Positions 18,816 through 30,594 of a stretch of DNA of 64,000 bases are shown here, piece after piece. The notes beneath the pieces were generated by a model. It was not told the DNA's origin. It saw only the letters and a list, made by a program, of their open reading frames with translations, and did no database searches. The stretch is from NCBI GenBank assembly GCA_013215295.1, contig JABSOZ010000006.1:186001-250000 (forward strand), written 5' to 3'. The stretch comes from Colwellia sp. GTDB lineage: Bacteria > Pseudomonadota > Gammaproteobacteria > Enterobacterales > Alteromonadaceae. Numbering within the stretch: position 1 is the first letter of the stretch; every line of letters begins with the position of its first letter. The position numbers and the translations under genes are program-made.

Positions 18816-19766
18816 ATGGCCAGAAATTTACGAAATGTTGATTTGAACTTATTATCAATTTTTGCCGCATTAATGCGAGATAAAAACCTTAGCCACACTG
18901 CAGAAAATTTAGCAATGACACAACCTGCAGTTTCTCAAGCATTAAAAAGGTTACGGTCTTTATATAATGACCCTTTATTTGAACGTAAGGGTGGGAAAAT
19001 GATGCCGACGCTTAAAGCAGAGGAGATATATCCGACAGTCAATCAAGTATTATCGGACATTTCATCGATCATGCCTGAATCAGATAAATTTTATCCTGAA
19101 GATTCAACGTTAACGTTTCACATTAATATTTTAGGCATAGATAATCGTCACTTTATAGGAAAAATAGTAGAAACCATCAGAAATAAAGCGCCGGGGATAT
19201 CTTTAAAAATAAGTACCGACAATCTTTTCGATGCTGAAAAATCTTTAAGAGACCGTGAATACGATTTACATATTGACTACATGAAAGTAGAAAGCGCTGG
19301 ATGTCACTCTGAAATATTGTTTGAAGATTATCTGTATATCATCGCAAAACATAATCACCCACAATTCGGTGACAAAAAATCATTGCTAATGTCTGACTAT
19401 TTAAGTGAAGAGCATGCTGTTTTAGCCCCAAGAAAAGATAATATATATCCGCTTAACCATGCATTAACTTTCTTTACAGGTAAACGGAATATCAAATATA
19501 CCGGGAGTAGCATTCAAAATGTTATCGAAATTGTCGGTATGACCGATTATATATGCACCATGCCAAGCATGGTTTTAAAATCAATGCATAATGTTGGTGA
19601 TTATATATGGTTTCTTCCCCCCTTTAAAACACCAGAGATTACTGCCTCGATGAATTGGCACTGGGCTATAGAGCATCATCAATCACACAAATGGTTGCGT
19701 AATGAAATCGTCAACATATGTAGCACGATGACACCTTTAGTTAACATGCAAAATAATAAGACTTAA
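18816..19766 (+). CDS. LysR family transcriptional regulator
   Basis: A 316-residue LysR regulator. The N-terminal helix-turn-helix reads NLSHTAENLAMTQPAVSQALKRLR at about residues 24-47, followed by LYNDPLFERKGGKMMPT and a NodD-like effector domain ending with the MNWHWAIEHHQSHKWLRNEI block also found in the regulator at 8358-9257. It is divergent from yiaWV and convergent with fadH. Its target is unclear; the palindrome at 18732 argues for autoregulation. Confidence 0.88.
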   Translation: MARNLRNVDLNLLSIFAALMRDKNLSHTAENLAMTQPAVSQALKRLRSLYNDPLFERKGGKMMPTLKAEEIYPTVNQVLSDISSIMPESDKFYPEDSTLTFHINILGIDNRHFIGKIVETIRNKAPGISLKISTDNLFDAEKSLRDREYDLHIDYMKVESAGCHSEILFEDYLYIIAKHNHPQFGDKKSLLMSDYLSEEHAVLAPRKDNIYPLNHALTFFTGKRNIKYTGSSIQNVIEIVGMTDYICTMPSMVLKSMHNVGDYIWFLPPFKTPEITASMNWHWAIEHHQSHKWLRNEIVNICSTMTPLVNMQNNKT

Positions 19767-19874
19767 TACAAAATAATGAAAACATTATAAATCGACCTAT
19801 TATTTTGAGTTTGGGAAAGCTGCCTTTTAATAATGAGCAGCTTACCTTTCCCCTACCTTTCTCTATAGTTTTGT

Positions 19875-21902
<2,028 letters not shown>

Positions 21903-21993
21903 TTACTCTCTTTTAATAGCTTAGGTGAAGGTCTAGATATTTCACTGGTTATGTTAAACAAATAGGGTTTAGAAATTTTTACTCGTCACATCA

Positions 21994-22055
21994 AAGTTGA
22001 CACTGTCAAGTTGCAATGTGTAAAAGATACACCTTGAATATAAAAGTGTCAACTT
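21994..22055. promoter_or_regulatory. Operator-like repeats upstream of fadH
   Basis: aagttgacact (21994-22004) and agtgtcaactt (22045-22055) are perfect 11-bp inverted repeats 40 bp apart. The first copy is also part of a local palindrome, ttgacaCtgtcaa (21997-22009). They lie 95-155 bp upstream of the fadH start. Paired sites for a fatty-acid regulator, possibly with DNA looping, are plausible; the regulator is unknown. Confidence 0.5.
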
Positions 22056-22551
22056 AGCGTAATATTCTAAAAATATCGTTGTGGGATTTAGTTTAACAAA
22101 ATAAATATAACTCTTTGAAATAGCGATAATATATATAAATTTCAAGTTGAGCGCGTCAATATAGACAAGGTGTTTTAAACCGCCTTCAATAAAAGTTAAT
22201 CAAAAATTGTGACTATTTGATCGCATATATTTGTATTATTTTTTCACTACAATACAAACAAAAATTGTATGAAAATTTAAGTTGCTCAGTTTTTATGCCT
22301 AGCTCAATTTTATTGACAGCATCAATTTCAGCCCAGTATTTTATACCTTTAGTAAATTTTAGTTGTATAAGGATTAAATTCATTAGCCTCCTAGCGGTAA
22401 GATCTTAGTCATTTCCTTCATTTGACATATTTTGTTACTTATTTTTCAAGTGATAATTGAAATAAACGGGCGATAATTCGGTCTATGATTGTTCGAATGT
22501 CAGTTTAAAAACAACAAAATAATAAATAAATTACAAAAGGATTAAGTTAGG
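22056..22551. other. Intergenic region with no recognised gene
   Basis: This AT-rich stretch separates the divergent fadH and methyltransferase genes. Its short reading frames have no ribosome site or recognisable protein sequence. It should contain the methyltransferase promoter; the ribosome site aaggattaagttagg ends it. Confidence 0.5.
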
Positions 22552-23307
22552 ATGAGAAAATTATTACTACCGTTATTTATTGGGTGCAGTTTATCTATAG
22601 GCTTAGTACAAGCCGATACATTTTCAGATAACATTAAAGTGGCAATGAAAGCAGAAGCCCGCTCAGAAAAAGATAAAGATCGTGATAGAAACCGTCGCCC
22701 AGTAGAAACACTTGAATTTCTTGGTATTCAAGAAGATATGAAGGTATTGGAGCTAATACCCGGTGGTGGTTGGTATACCGCTTTGCTTGCGCCTGCTTTG
22801 AAAGATAAAGGCCAACTTTATTTAGGTATGGCAGGCGATCGCATCAAAGATGGTTTATTGAAACAAAAAGGTTTCAGTAAAGTTGAAACGGTAAGTAATG
22901 ATTCAAAATGGGAGTATAATAAAGAAGAAAAGCGCTATGACTTATCAATCATCAAGTTTGATGTAAAAAATATAGATGCGGTTCTAACCTTTCGTAACTA
23001 TCACAACTTATCGCTAGCAACACGTACTGCCGTAAACGTAGAAGCGTTAAAAGCACTTAAACCCGGTGGTATTTACGGTATTGTTGACCATACTCGTCGC
23101 CATATGCAAAGTGAAAATGATGAAAATGGTCGTCGTGTAGACCCAGTATTAGTGATTAAAGAAGTTGAAGCTGCAGGTTTTGAATTTGTCGATTACTCAA
23201 ATCTTCATTACAAAGCTGATGATGAATTACGTTATGAAGTAGGACGTAAATCAGTAACAGGTAATTCCGACAGGTTTACTTTGTTATTCAAAAAGCCGAT
23301 GAAGTAA
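22552..23307 (+). CDS. Exported class I SAM-dependent methyltransferase-like protein
   Basis: A 251-residue protein with a clear signal peptide (cleavage after GLVQA, residue 21). The mature part has a charged stretch (KDKDRDRNRRP) and then the methyltransferase-like motif I segment MKVLELIPGGGWYTALLAPAL, followed by ALKPGGIYGIVDH. It belongs to a family of predicted periplasmic methyltransferases (COG4798-like). A methyltransferase in the periplasm lacks an obvious SAM supply, so the fold may have another role. It is a single gene with a weak hairpin at 23327-23357. Confidence 0.78.
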   Translation: MRKLLLPLFIGCSLSIGLVQADTFSDNIKVAMKAEARSEKDKDRDRNRRPVETLEFLGIQEDMKVLELIPGGGWYTALLAPALKDKGQLYLGMAGDRIKDGLLKQKGFSKVETVSNDSKWEYNKEEKRYDLSIIKFDVKNIDAVLTFRNYHNLSLATRTAVNVEALKALKPGGIYGIVDHTRRHMQSENDENGRRVDPVLVIKEVEAAGFEFVDYSNLHYKADDELRYEVGRKSVTGNSDRFTLLFKKPMK

Positions 23308-23326
23308 ATTAGAGAATCTATACGAA

Positions 23327-23357
23327 AGACCCTGTAACAAAATCGGTTACCGGGTCT
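23327..23357 (+). terminator. Probable terminator of the methyltransferase gene
   Basis: agaccctgtaac (23327-23338) pairs with gttaccgggtct (23346-23357) with one mismatch. It is followed by aattt rather than a strong U-run, so termination may be inefficient. Confidence 0.5.
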
Positions 23358-23377
23358 AATTTAACAACAGTACGTCA

Positions 23378-23506
23378 TTAGTTCCAAGTATCAGGTTCAA
23401 AGAGATAACCTTTTCCCTTTACCGTGATATTAAGTTTCGACAATGAGGTACTATTACCTAATTTGTTACGTAAAATGGCCACTTTTGTATCTATTGCTCT
23501 ATCCAT
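23378..23506 (-). pseudogene. C-terminal remnant of a winged-helix (OmpR/CadC-type) regulator
   Basis: The 42-codon frame reads MDRAIDTKVAILRNKLGN and later NITVKGKGYLFEPDTWN before its stop at 23378-23380. The DTKVAILRNKLG...ITVKGKGYLF pattern is the end of the trans_reg_C DNA-binding domain (recognition helix and wing). An in-frame stop lies three codons upstream, so the rest of the gene is gone. It is near an intact gene with the same domain (24002-26089) but is not a copy of it. Confidence 0.7.
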
Positions 23507-24001
23507 TTTATCCTACTCAATACCCCCTAATTGGCGATAAATATAATCTCTTGATTATATTTTTTCGGAATTAGAAGCTATTAGCACTAACTTGAACAAC
23601 CTAAGTATGGTTTATCTCAAGCCTAAAAGACTAAAATGAGCTTGCAGCGGTCATAGATATTCCTCCCGTTCTATAACTGTATTTTGCTTTTTTGAACTTG
23701 AAATCATTCTCAAAAATGATTTTCGGAACGTCCAGCCAAGGGTTAATAAGTTAGCTGTCGACCTGTTTAAGTCAACTAACGGGTGTACAGTCGACTTCTA
23801 CCATCACTAAAAGTTTTAAAATTCTTATTCCGCTTAGCGCACATTTTGCACATAAAGTGGTCACCGATAAATTTAATAATTTAAAACTATTGGAATAATT
23901 GCTAAGATCAAAAACTGGCACAATATAGTCTTTAAACCCTGAATATAGTTAACCTTAGACTGTTCAGTATAGGTGCCTTGTGCATACGAAATCTGCCATA
24001 T
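23507..24001. other. Intergenic stretch without recognised gene
   Basis: No coding sequence supported. It contains a small hairpin (aaatcatt 23701-23708 with aatgattt 23715-23722). With the remnant next to it, this region looks like the site of past gene loss. Confidence 0.45.
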
Positions 24002-26089
24002 CTAAAAATTTGTCCGCATGATATCGCTGCTAACATTTTTTAACTTGGTTAACGCGTGTTGCTTGCCCGACACCGAGTAATCATAGTGTCCCATTGAGCG
24101 TAGTTCTTGCGCTTGTTTATGCAGAGTTTTCATATTTTCTAGCCGTAGTAATTCGGCGGAATTGTCGCGAGAAATACAATATAAATCATCTCCGTCTATC
24201 CCTATAGTCAGCGCATGGCCATGAATAGGGTTTCTACATGAAATTGCAGTTAACGCCTGAGTGCCATCAAGAAAAAGATTCATCTGTTGATCTATCATGA
24301 CCGTTTGTGTCGCACTGGCAACGCCAAAGGCCCAACGTTTATGCAAAGCAGTTTCTGAAGATGTATTAACGTTAAACTTATATAACTGCCATTGCTCTTT
24401 TTCATAACGGCTATACATTATTTCGTTAATCGATGACCATTTAACGCCAAACACCGACCGTGGCAACGTAATAACATTGGCAACACTTAGCAATGCCACA
24501 TCATAAATAATCAAACCTTTATTGGTATTAGCCAACAAATATTTATCGTCGAACGACCATTGCAAACTATAAAAACTTCGGCCACGATCAGGCGAATCAA
24601 TTGATAACAAATGATTTTCATCATTAATTTTTAACCATACTTTACTGCGGCCAGAACGTTTAGAAATAAACGCTAAGCTGTTGTTAATATGAGAGAGTGC
24701 CGGTAAAAAGTCGTTAACTGATGAATTGAAATCATTGCCACTTTCAGTATTTAGGTAAATATCGCGATTAAACATCAATGAAGTAAAAGAATAATCCCGC
24801 TTATTATTAATGCGCTTAACATCATCAATACGACGAGTATCAGAGACTAAAACGGTCGATTTAGCATTATCAATATTTGTTAACATCAGCTGTGATGAAG
24901 GGTGCGGTCCTTGATGTACTACTGTGCCCGTTTGATGCCCCCAGACAGCCTTTTCAATGGAATAATCAAAGGTTAGCAACCTCTGATAACTATTGTCGGT
25001 GAGGTTCACATCATAAAACGTAGTTTCACCTGTTTGGTGATTGCCTAATAATAAAAACTTGCCTGTTTTAACATTAAAGTCAAACTGATGATTACCATTA
25101 CCGGGGATATTCGGCTGTGACAATAGCTGCTTCTCCCCGGTCGCAATATCTAAACTATAAGCAAAATAGGCAGAATATTTATGAGCACGCTCGACGAAAT
25201 AGAGTGTTTTATTGTCTTCACTATAAGCAAAGTCGGTCACACTATCGGTTTGACATTGATAAATGGAACGTGGCGACTGGGCTATGCCATTAATAAAATC
25301 TACTTGGTGAAACTGACAAACATTGCCACTGCGAAATTTATATACCAGCCGACTATCGTCATACGACCAATTTCCATTGCTTGCTCTACCGCCGGCTCTG
25401 CTAATCTTCTGCGGTAAACCGTCCGGCAAATTTTGCATAAGAATAAATTGTTCTTGGGCATGATAACTGACATAGATAAGTCGTTGTCCATCATTAGAAA
25501 CCACGCCGTCAGATTGTCCAGACGACAAACGAGTTAATGGTGATACACGCGGATTATTATTGCTTAACTGCTCATGCTCTGTTGCTATAAACGTTTGCCC
25601 TAAAGCAAAAACAATGATCAACAGCAATATGCTGCCAAAGATCTGCAACGATTTTTTTGATTTAGGCTTAACTATTGTTTGATTAGCGTTAGTTTCGGTT
25701 TGTTGTGGTGAAGCACTTGCTCTTTCTTTATTTTCTTCTTCTATTTCAGTACGGTAATTAACGATTTTCGTAAAGCGATAGCCTATTTTTGGCACGGTAA
25801 CGATATATTGTTTTACCTTGCTTTCATCGCCTAATGCCTTACGCAGTAAACCAACAACGCGATTTATGGCATTATCTGTCACAAATTGCTGATGCCAAAC
25901 CTGACTAAATAACTCTTCTCGGCTGATGTTTCGCTGCGGATTTTGACAAAAAAACTGCAACAAACTAGCGACCTTAGGCTCTAACACTCGTTCTTTTTCA
26001 ATTAAACCGTTTTCACCCAATTCTTCTTTACGGTGGGTAAGAACCCGAGTATCTTCATCAAACTCAAACTCACCAAACGTCCACAACAT
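24002..26089 (-). CDS. CadC-like membrane-bound transcriptional regulator with beta-propeller-like sensor
   Basis: A 695-residue protein. Residues 1-112 form a winged-helix trans_reg_C domain (ISREELFSQVWHQQFVTDNAINR; VPKIGYRF), a polar linker follows, and one transmembrane helix lies at about 148-168. The remaining 525 residues would be periplasmic and contain repeated TolB/WD40-like blades (SNDGQRLIYVSYH, SYDDSRLVYKF, SFDDKYLLANT). The design is that of CadC/ToxR-type one-component regulators that sense outside the cytoplasm and bind DNA inside. It is divergent from the MBL-fold gene at 26458, a likely target. Confidence 0.85.
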   Translation of the reverse strand: MLWTFGEFEFDEDTRVLTHRKEELGENGLIEKERVLEPKVASLLQFFCQNPQRNISREELFSQVWHQQFVTDNAINRVVGLLRKALGDESKVKQYIVTVPKIGYRFTKIVNYRTEIEEENKERASASPQQTETNANQTIVKPKSKKSLQIFGSILLLIIVFALGQTFIATEHEQLSNNNPRVSPLTRLSSGQSDGVVSNDGQRLIYVSYHAQEQFILMQNLPDGLPQKISRAGGRASNGNWSYDDSRLVYKFRSGNVCQFHQVDFINGIAQSPRSIYQCQTDSVTDFAYSEDNKTLYFVERAHKYSAYFAYSLDIATGEKQLLSQPNIPGNGNHQFDFNVKTGKFLLLGNHQTGETTFYDVNLTDNSYQRLLTFDYSIEKAVWGHQTGTVVHQGPHPSSQLMLTNIDNAKSTVLVSDTRRIDDVKRINNKRDYSFTSLMFNRDIYLNTESGNDFNSSVNDFLPALSHINNSLAFISKRSGRSKVWLKINDENHLLSIDSPDRGRSFYSLQWSFDDKYLLANTNKGLIIYDVALLSVANVITLPRSVFGVKWSSINEIMYSRYEKEQWQLYKFNVNTSSETALHKRWAFGVASATQTVMIDQQMNLFLDGTQALTAISCRNPIHGHALTIGIDGDDLYCISRDNSAELLRLENMKTLHKQAQELRSMGHYDYSVSGKQHALTKLKNVSSDIMRTNF

Positions 26090-26457
26090 CTACGACTCTT
26101 CAACCAAAAAATGATGCCAAACAATAACATATACCCGTCTTGCTTGAAACTATAGCATCGGGCAGGTCTTTTATGCGGGATTTGCAATCACAAATGACCA
26201 ATTAAAGAGTAACGTGCGGTACAAGATCCACGATAAATCAACTGGGCATGACGTAATGTTTTATCACCTTGTAATAATCAACCAACAAAAAGCAACATAA
26301 CCTACTGAATATTATAAACATCATATAAAATCACCTAATATCATCTAATAATCATTACTTATAAAAAGGTTCCGTTCACTATGGCTGCCACTAGCCATTG
26401 CTTAAAACATCTCTTGTTTAAGCAATGCTCTTTTCATAACAAATAAGGACTATAAAA
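26090..26457. other. Divergent promoter region
   Basis: This 368-bp gap lies between the CadC-like regulator and the MBL-fold gene. It contains short direct repeats around 26310-26360 (atcatataaaatcacc / taatatcatctaataatc) and a ribosome site aataagga before the TTG at 26458. No gene is visible. Confidence 0.45.
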
Positions 26458-27912
26458 TTGAAATATCTTCTAACAGGCTTGGTACTTTCAACCATGCTCA
26501 TCACAGTGCAGGCAAAAGACTTTAATGCAGACAACGCTTATAAAAAATTACAAAAACATTATGTGCTTAGTGATAAGTTGAATAAATTTTCATTATCATA
26601 CAATTCATCTAGATCAGGAAAACATCAGTCTTACGATTACAATACGACTAAGTATACAACCACCACCAGTCTGTTAGAGCTAGATTTAAGCAATGAGCTT
26701 TTTTATCAACATTCTAGATCAGAATATCCCGGCGAATTTGTCTTTGAATTCAAACATTTTAAAAATGATAAAACAGCCCTCGACTATGACGTCAATGGGG
26801 TAATAAATGGTAAACGTGTCGCAAAATTAAGCGATGAAGACGTCAGCCATTTTATGGGACTCGGCACAAATATTATTGACTTCCTAGCGGTAAAGGCACT
26901 ATTTTCAAACACAATTACTTCAGCAGCAGGCAAGGCAAACAAAATACCGCGCAGTGATTTAGCCATTTCATATAATGAAATATCCGGTGACATCACCATC
27001 CGCCACCAGCAAGATAAATCGACCATAGATTATAACTTTAACGGTAATAGCTTGAATTTGAGCTCGATCCACAATAACAGCAAAGCAACTCACACGGTCT
27101 TTGAACAATACAAAAGGGGACCGGAAAGAGAATTTGCTAGCGCAATAAGCATCTATAAAAAAGGGAAATTAGCACAACAATTCAACTTAAAAGAATTGAA
27201 GCTAATAGATAAGATTGAACAACAACATCAACAAGTTCCTATGGGGTATGGCTCACTAATTGAAAAGTCGTCGCAGGAGCTTAGTTTGACGAAGATTGCC
27301 ACCAACCTTTACCTAGTGACCACCGCATCGGCAGGTAGAAATGTTTTAGTTAACGTGCAAGGCAACGATCTTATTATATTTGGCGCGCCAATCTCCGATC
27401 TAAAATCGCAAAAAACGATTACTTTGTTAGAAAGTGAGTTTCCACGTAAGAAAATTAAATATGTCTACGTAACCCACGCCCACAGTGATCATATAAGAGG
27501 TTTACGTGCTTATGCTAAACACGGCGCTACCATATTAGCTGACATACATAGCATCGAAGCAATAAAAACATTCCCCCTTTTCGAGCAAGATATCGCGCTA
27601 TTTAAATTTAATGAAATTAAACATCTGTCCACCGTAGCCGATGCTACTTTTCACATACCTGGTAATAGCCATGCCAAAGGACAGAGCATTGTATATTTCG
27701 CCGATGCAAAGATTATTTATGAGGGCGATTTCTTAGAGATACCTTTCGATAATACAATACCAAGCCAGATGCCTATGGCTACAAAGACCTTTATTAAGTA
27801 TGTGCGTAAACACAAACTTGAATATGCACGCATTGTTGGCCATCATCGTAACAACGATATCAAACCAGCCATAGTAAAAGCTTATTCCGCTAAGCACATG
27901 GGCATGATGTAA
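26458..27912 (+). CDS. Exported MBL-fold metallo-hydrolase
   Basis: A 484-residue protein that starts with TTG (ribosome site aagga 26445) and has a signal peptide ending TVQAKD. The C-terminal half is a metallo-beta-lactamase fold: THAHSDHIRG with His340, His342, Asp344 and His345, then GNSHAKGQSIVYF, an EGDFLE aspartate and a closing VGHHRN. The N-terminal 270 residues form a separate domain I do not recognise. Such enzymes hydrolyse esters, lactams or phosphodiesters; the substrate is not readable. It may be controlled by the divergent CadC-like regulator. Confidence 0.82.
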   Translation: MKYLLTGLVLSTMLITVQAKDFNADNAYKKLQKHYVLSDKLNKFSLSYNSSRSGKHQSYDYNTTKYTTTTSLLELDLSNELFYQHSRSEYPGEFVFEFKHFKNDKTALDYDVNGVINGKRVAKLSDEDVSHFMGLGTNIIDFLAVKALFSNTITSAAGKANKIPRSDLAISYNEISGDITIRHQQDKSTIDYNFNGNSLNLSSIHNNSKATHTVFEQYKRGPEREFASAISIYKKGKLAQQFNLKELKLIDKIEQQHQQVPMGYGSLIEKSSQELSLTKIATNLYLVTTASAGRNVLVNVQGNDLIIFGAPISDLKSQKTITLLESEFPRKKIKYVYVTHAHSDHIRGLRAYAKHGATILADIHSIEAIKTFPLFEQDIALFKFNEIKHLSTVADATFHIPGNSHAKGQSIVYFADAKIIYEGDFLEIPFDNTIPSQMPMATKTFIKYVRKHKLEYARIVGHHRNNDIKPAIVKAYSAKHMGMM

Positions 27913-27947
27913 AAAGTGCCTTTATATACCCATCACACTTTGCATTA

Positions 27948-28142
27948 ATGCTGCTTAAGAACAAGGTGATTAAAGACGCACAGGTGTTTTTTGAGCAACA
28001 AACACTATTACTCTATCAGTTCTATGCTCAAGACCGTGACATGGCGCAAGCATTTGTAAAATACGCCATGTTCGAAGTCGACTTTTATAACCAGCAGTTG
28101 CAAGGCTTTATCTTAAACTGGGCAAAACGACTAGTCGTATAG
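27948..28142 (+). pseudogene. Short frame, possibly the tail of a TetR-type regulator
   Basis: A 64-codon frame (QVFFEQQTLLLYQFYAQDRD; FVKYAMFEVDFYNQQLQ) with no ribosome site, 35 bp after the MBL-fold gene. The amphipathic helices are reminiscent of the C-terminal ligand domain of TetR/AcrR regulators, but no DNA-binding part is present. A remnant is the best guess; a small real protein cannot be excluded. The 216 bp that follow hold nothing I recognise. Confidence 0.35.
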
Positions 28143-28358
28143 TTGCCCGAACACAATGAACAAAATCGCTTGCTCGTAGCCAGATCATGGTTTTGTTTTT
28201 ATTTTTTTGAATTTATACAAGGGATATCAGATGAAGAAAGCCGGTATCAGTATTGGCATATCGGTTTAATGTTATGACTTACTAGCTGTGCTTGGCCAAT
28301 AAAAGTGCCAAAAATTTGATCGGGATCGGTGGTATTTAGAATAAAAATGCCACTGCCA

Positions 28359-28940
28359 TTATTCGTACTTACTTTGTAATGCATCTATTTGTAAACCTAC
28401 TGCGTCTAAGATCATTTTTTCCCAAGCACCTGGTTCAATGACATCGGCAATGGCATGATGTTGTAAATTAATAAAACCATGAATTAAAGCCCATATTTGT
28501 AGTGCCGCTTCTCGCCGACTTTCATAGTTTGCATCCTCTGGAAGTAGCGTTGCAATAACCTGGGTTATATGAATAAAAGCTTTCTTTGCAGCTTCTTGTG
28601 CGAGTTTAGAAGGTTTATAGCCACTATCACTTTCACCAAAGATTAATCGGTAGTGTCCTCGATATAGCTGAGCGGTTTTAATATAACCTTTGGCTGCAGC
28701 TAAAACGCCTAATCTAGGATTTTTAAGATCAATCGAGACCTGAATGGCGGCCAAAACTTTTTCAAAGCCTTCAATATAGAGTGCATCTAAAATTCCTTGT
28801 TTACCTTCAAAATAGCTATAAATACCTATCGTCGATAAATTAGCTTCACGCGCTATTGCTCGAACGCTTAATGCTGATAATCCCCCGTTAAGAAATAACT
28901 GTGATGCAGCGGTCAGAATTTTTTCTTTAGTCTTATTCAT
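28359..28940 (-). CDS. TetR/AcrR family transcriptional regulator
   Basis: A 193-residue repressor. The N-terminal helix-turn-helix is clear (KILTAASQLFLNGGLSALSV, then REANLSTIGIYSYFEGKQGI), and the C-terminal part is a WHG-like ligand domain (IWALIHGFINLQHH). It is divergent from the FAD oxidoreductase/DUF2855 operon, with two palindromes in the 222-bp gap, so it most likely represses that operon and itself and is released by a small hydrophobic ligand. Confidence 0.9.
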   Translation of the reverse strand: MNKTKEKILTAASQLFLNGGLSALSVRAIAREANLSTIGIYSYFEGKQGILDALYIEGFEKVLAAIQVSIDLKNPRLGVLAAAKGYIKTAQLYRGHYRLIFGESDSGYKPSKLAQEAAKKAFIHITQVIATLLPEDANYESRREAALQIWALIHGFINLQHHAIADVIEPGAWEKMILDAVGLQIDALQSKYE

Positions 28941-29008
28941 TCAGGTTTCTTTTATTAAAAATCTACATAATCAATAAGCTTAATTTACCACATTATTTCA
29001 AAATGATC

Positions 29009-29054
29009 TTGACAAAATATAACAGTGTTATATCGTGTAAAATAACAGCGTTAT
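29009..29054 (+). promoter_or_regulatory. Promoter with twin TetR-type operators
   Basis: A -35-like TTGACA (29009-29014) is followed by the palindrome atataacagtgttatat (29017-29033). A second, shorter one, ataacagcgttat (29042-29054), is centred 23 bp further on. Both share ATAACAGYGTTAT. The first would cover the -35/-10 spacer and the second the start of transcription, as expected for repression by the divergent TetR protein. Confidence 0.7.
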
Positions 29055-29162
29055 ATTGTCGTGATAAAAATCAACTAAAGAGTAAAATTTATTACTCAGT
29101 AAACTTAATAATAAGAATTACATAACGCATCGTTGATCATTTACATTTATGGAGAGACATTT

Positions 29163-30590
29163 GTGGGAAATCAAAAGTTAAAAACTGATTATCTGGTTGT
29201 TGGAAGCGGTGCAATGGGTATGGCATTTGTTGACGTTTTATTGAGTGAAACTGATGCTAATATAATCATTGTCGATATGCATCATAAACCAGGAGGACAT
29301 TGGAATAACGCCTACCCCTTTGTAACGCTTCATCAACCATCAAACTTCTACGGCGTAAGTTCAACTGAGTTAAGTAAAGGCTGTAAGGACGAAGTTGGCT
29401 TGAATAAAGGATTAGGTGAACTCGCAAGTGGTGCTGAAGTAAGTGCATATTTTGATAATGTCATGAACCATAAGTTTTTAAACTCAGGCCGAGTGTCTTA
29501 TTATCCTATGTGTGAATATTTAGGTGATAATAAGTTTACTTCAATGACCAGTGGTGAAACATTTGAAGTGAATGTCGATAAACGAACTGTTGATGCGACC
29601 TATTTAAAAACGTCAGTGCCATCTACCCATACTCCAAATTTCTTAATAGCTAATGATGTTAACTTTATTCCATTAAATAACCTGCCTACCATTCAAGCGC
29701 CCCACTCGCAATATGTTGTCATTGGCGGCGGTAAAACAGGTATAGACGCCTGTATTTGGCTGCTAGACAATCAAGTTGACCCAGATAAAATTATGTGGAT
29801 AATGCCTCGTGATGCTTGGTTATTGGACAGACGAAACACGCAATCAACAGAAGAATTTTTCTTTGATAGTATTGAGGCACAAGCAGCTCAAATGGAAGCA
29901 ATGGCTAACGCTTCAGACATAGATAATTTATTTGAACGATTAGAGAGCGCTGGTGTACTGATTCGAATCGATAAAAATGTGAAGCCTGAAATGTATCACG
30001 GGGCTACCATTTCTGAACTCGAACTCGCACAATTAAGACGGATCAAAAACGTTGTACGTAAAGGACGCGTGACTCATCTATCCAAAAATAACATTGCCTT
30101 TGAAAAAGGTGAAATATCTACGCCTGACAATACTTTGTTTGTTGACTGCTCTGCCAGTGCGATACGTGAATTTAAACCGTTACCTGTATTTGATGGTAAT
30201 GTTATTACCCTACAAATGATCCGAATCATTCAACCGGTATTTAGCGCGGCACTCATTGCCCACATTGAGGCAGAGTATCAGAACGATGAACAAAAAAATG
30301 CCTTGAGTCAAATTGTACCTGCGCCAAATAATGCAAACGACTGGTTAACCGTAACCGCGGCAAACATGCGAAATCAATATATTTGGTCTCAAGACAAATC
30401 ATTACTCAAGTGGCTTTATTTCAACCGACTAGACGGTTTTAGTAAAATGGTTACCGACATATCAAAAGAAGACTCAGCCAAACAAGCTGTTCTACAACGT
30501 CTACGCGGTAATATTCCAGAAGGAATGGGCAATTTAACCCGCCTAATATCAACATTAACTCCCACTGTTAAAGCAGCGAAGAAGGAATAA
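29163..30590 (+). CDS. NAD(P)/FAD-dependent oxidoreductase
   Basis: I prefer the GTG at 29163 (GGAGAG at 29151) over an upstream ATG at 29133. The 475-residue product begins with the FAD-binding fold DYLVVGSGAMGMAFVDVL and contains a second dinucleotide motif, YVVIGGGKTGIDACIWLL. The segment GGHWNNAYPFVTLHQPSNFYGV is like that of flavin monooxygenases acting on lipophilic substrates. It is followed 4 bp later by the DUF2855 gene, so the two are translated together. Substrate unknown. Confidence 0.83.
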   Translation: MGNQKLKTDYLVVGSGAMGMAFVDVLLSETDANIIIVDMHHKPGGHWNNAYPFVTLHQPSNFYGVSSTELSKGCKDEVGLNKGLGELASGAEVSAYFDNVMNHKFLNSGRVSYYPMCEYLGDNKFTSMTSGETFEVNVDKRTVDATYLKTSVPSTHTPNFLIANDVNFIPLNNLPTIQAPHSQYVVIGGGKTGIDACIWLLDNQVDPDKIMWIMPRDAWLLDRRNTQSTEEFFFDSIEAQAAQMEAMANASDIDNLFERLESAGVLIRIDKNVKPEMYHGATISELELAQLRRIKNVVRKGRVTHLSKNNIAFEKGEISTPDNTLFVDCSASAIREFKPLPVFDGNVITLQMIRIIQPVFSAALIAHIEAEYQNDEQKNALSQIVPAPNNANDWLTVTAANMRNQYIWSQDKSLLKWLYFNRLDGFSKMVTDISKEDSAKQAVLQRLRGNIPEGMGNLTRLISTLTPTVKAAKKE

Positions 30591-30594
30591 AATA

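Noticed and set aside
22217-22408. 63-codon frame in the fadH/methyltransferase gap
   Set aside because: No ribosome site and no protein-like pattern; probably chance in AT-rich DNA.
23700-23722. Possible Fur box
   Set aside because: The aaatcatt/aatgattt repeat has the half-sites in the wrong orientation for the Fur consensus and no iron gene is near.
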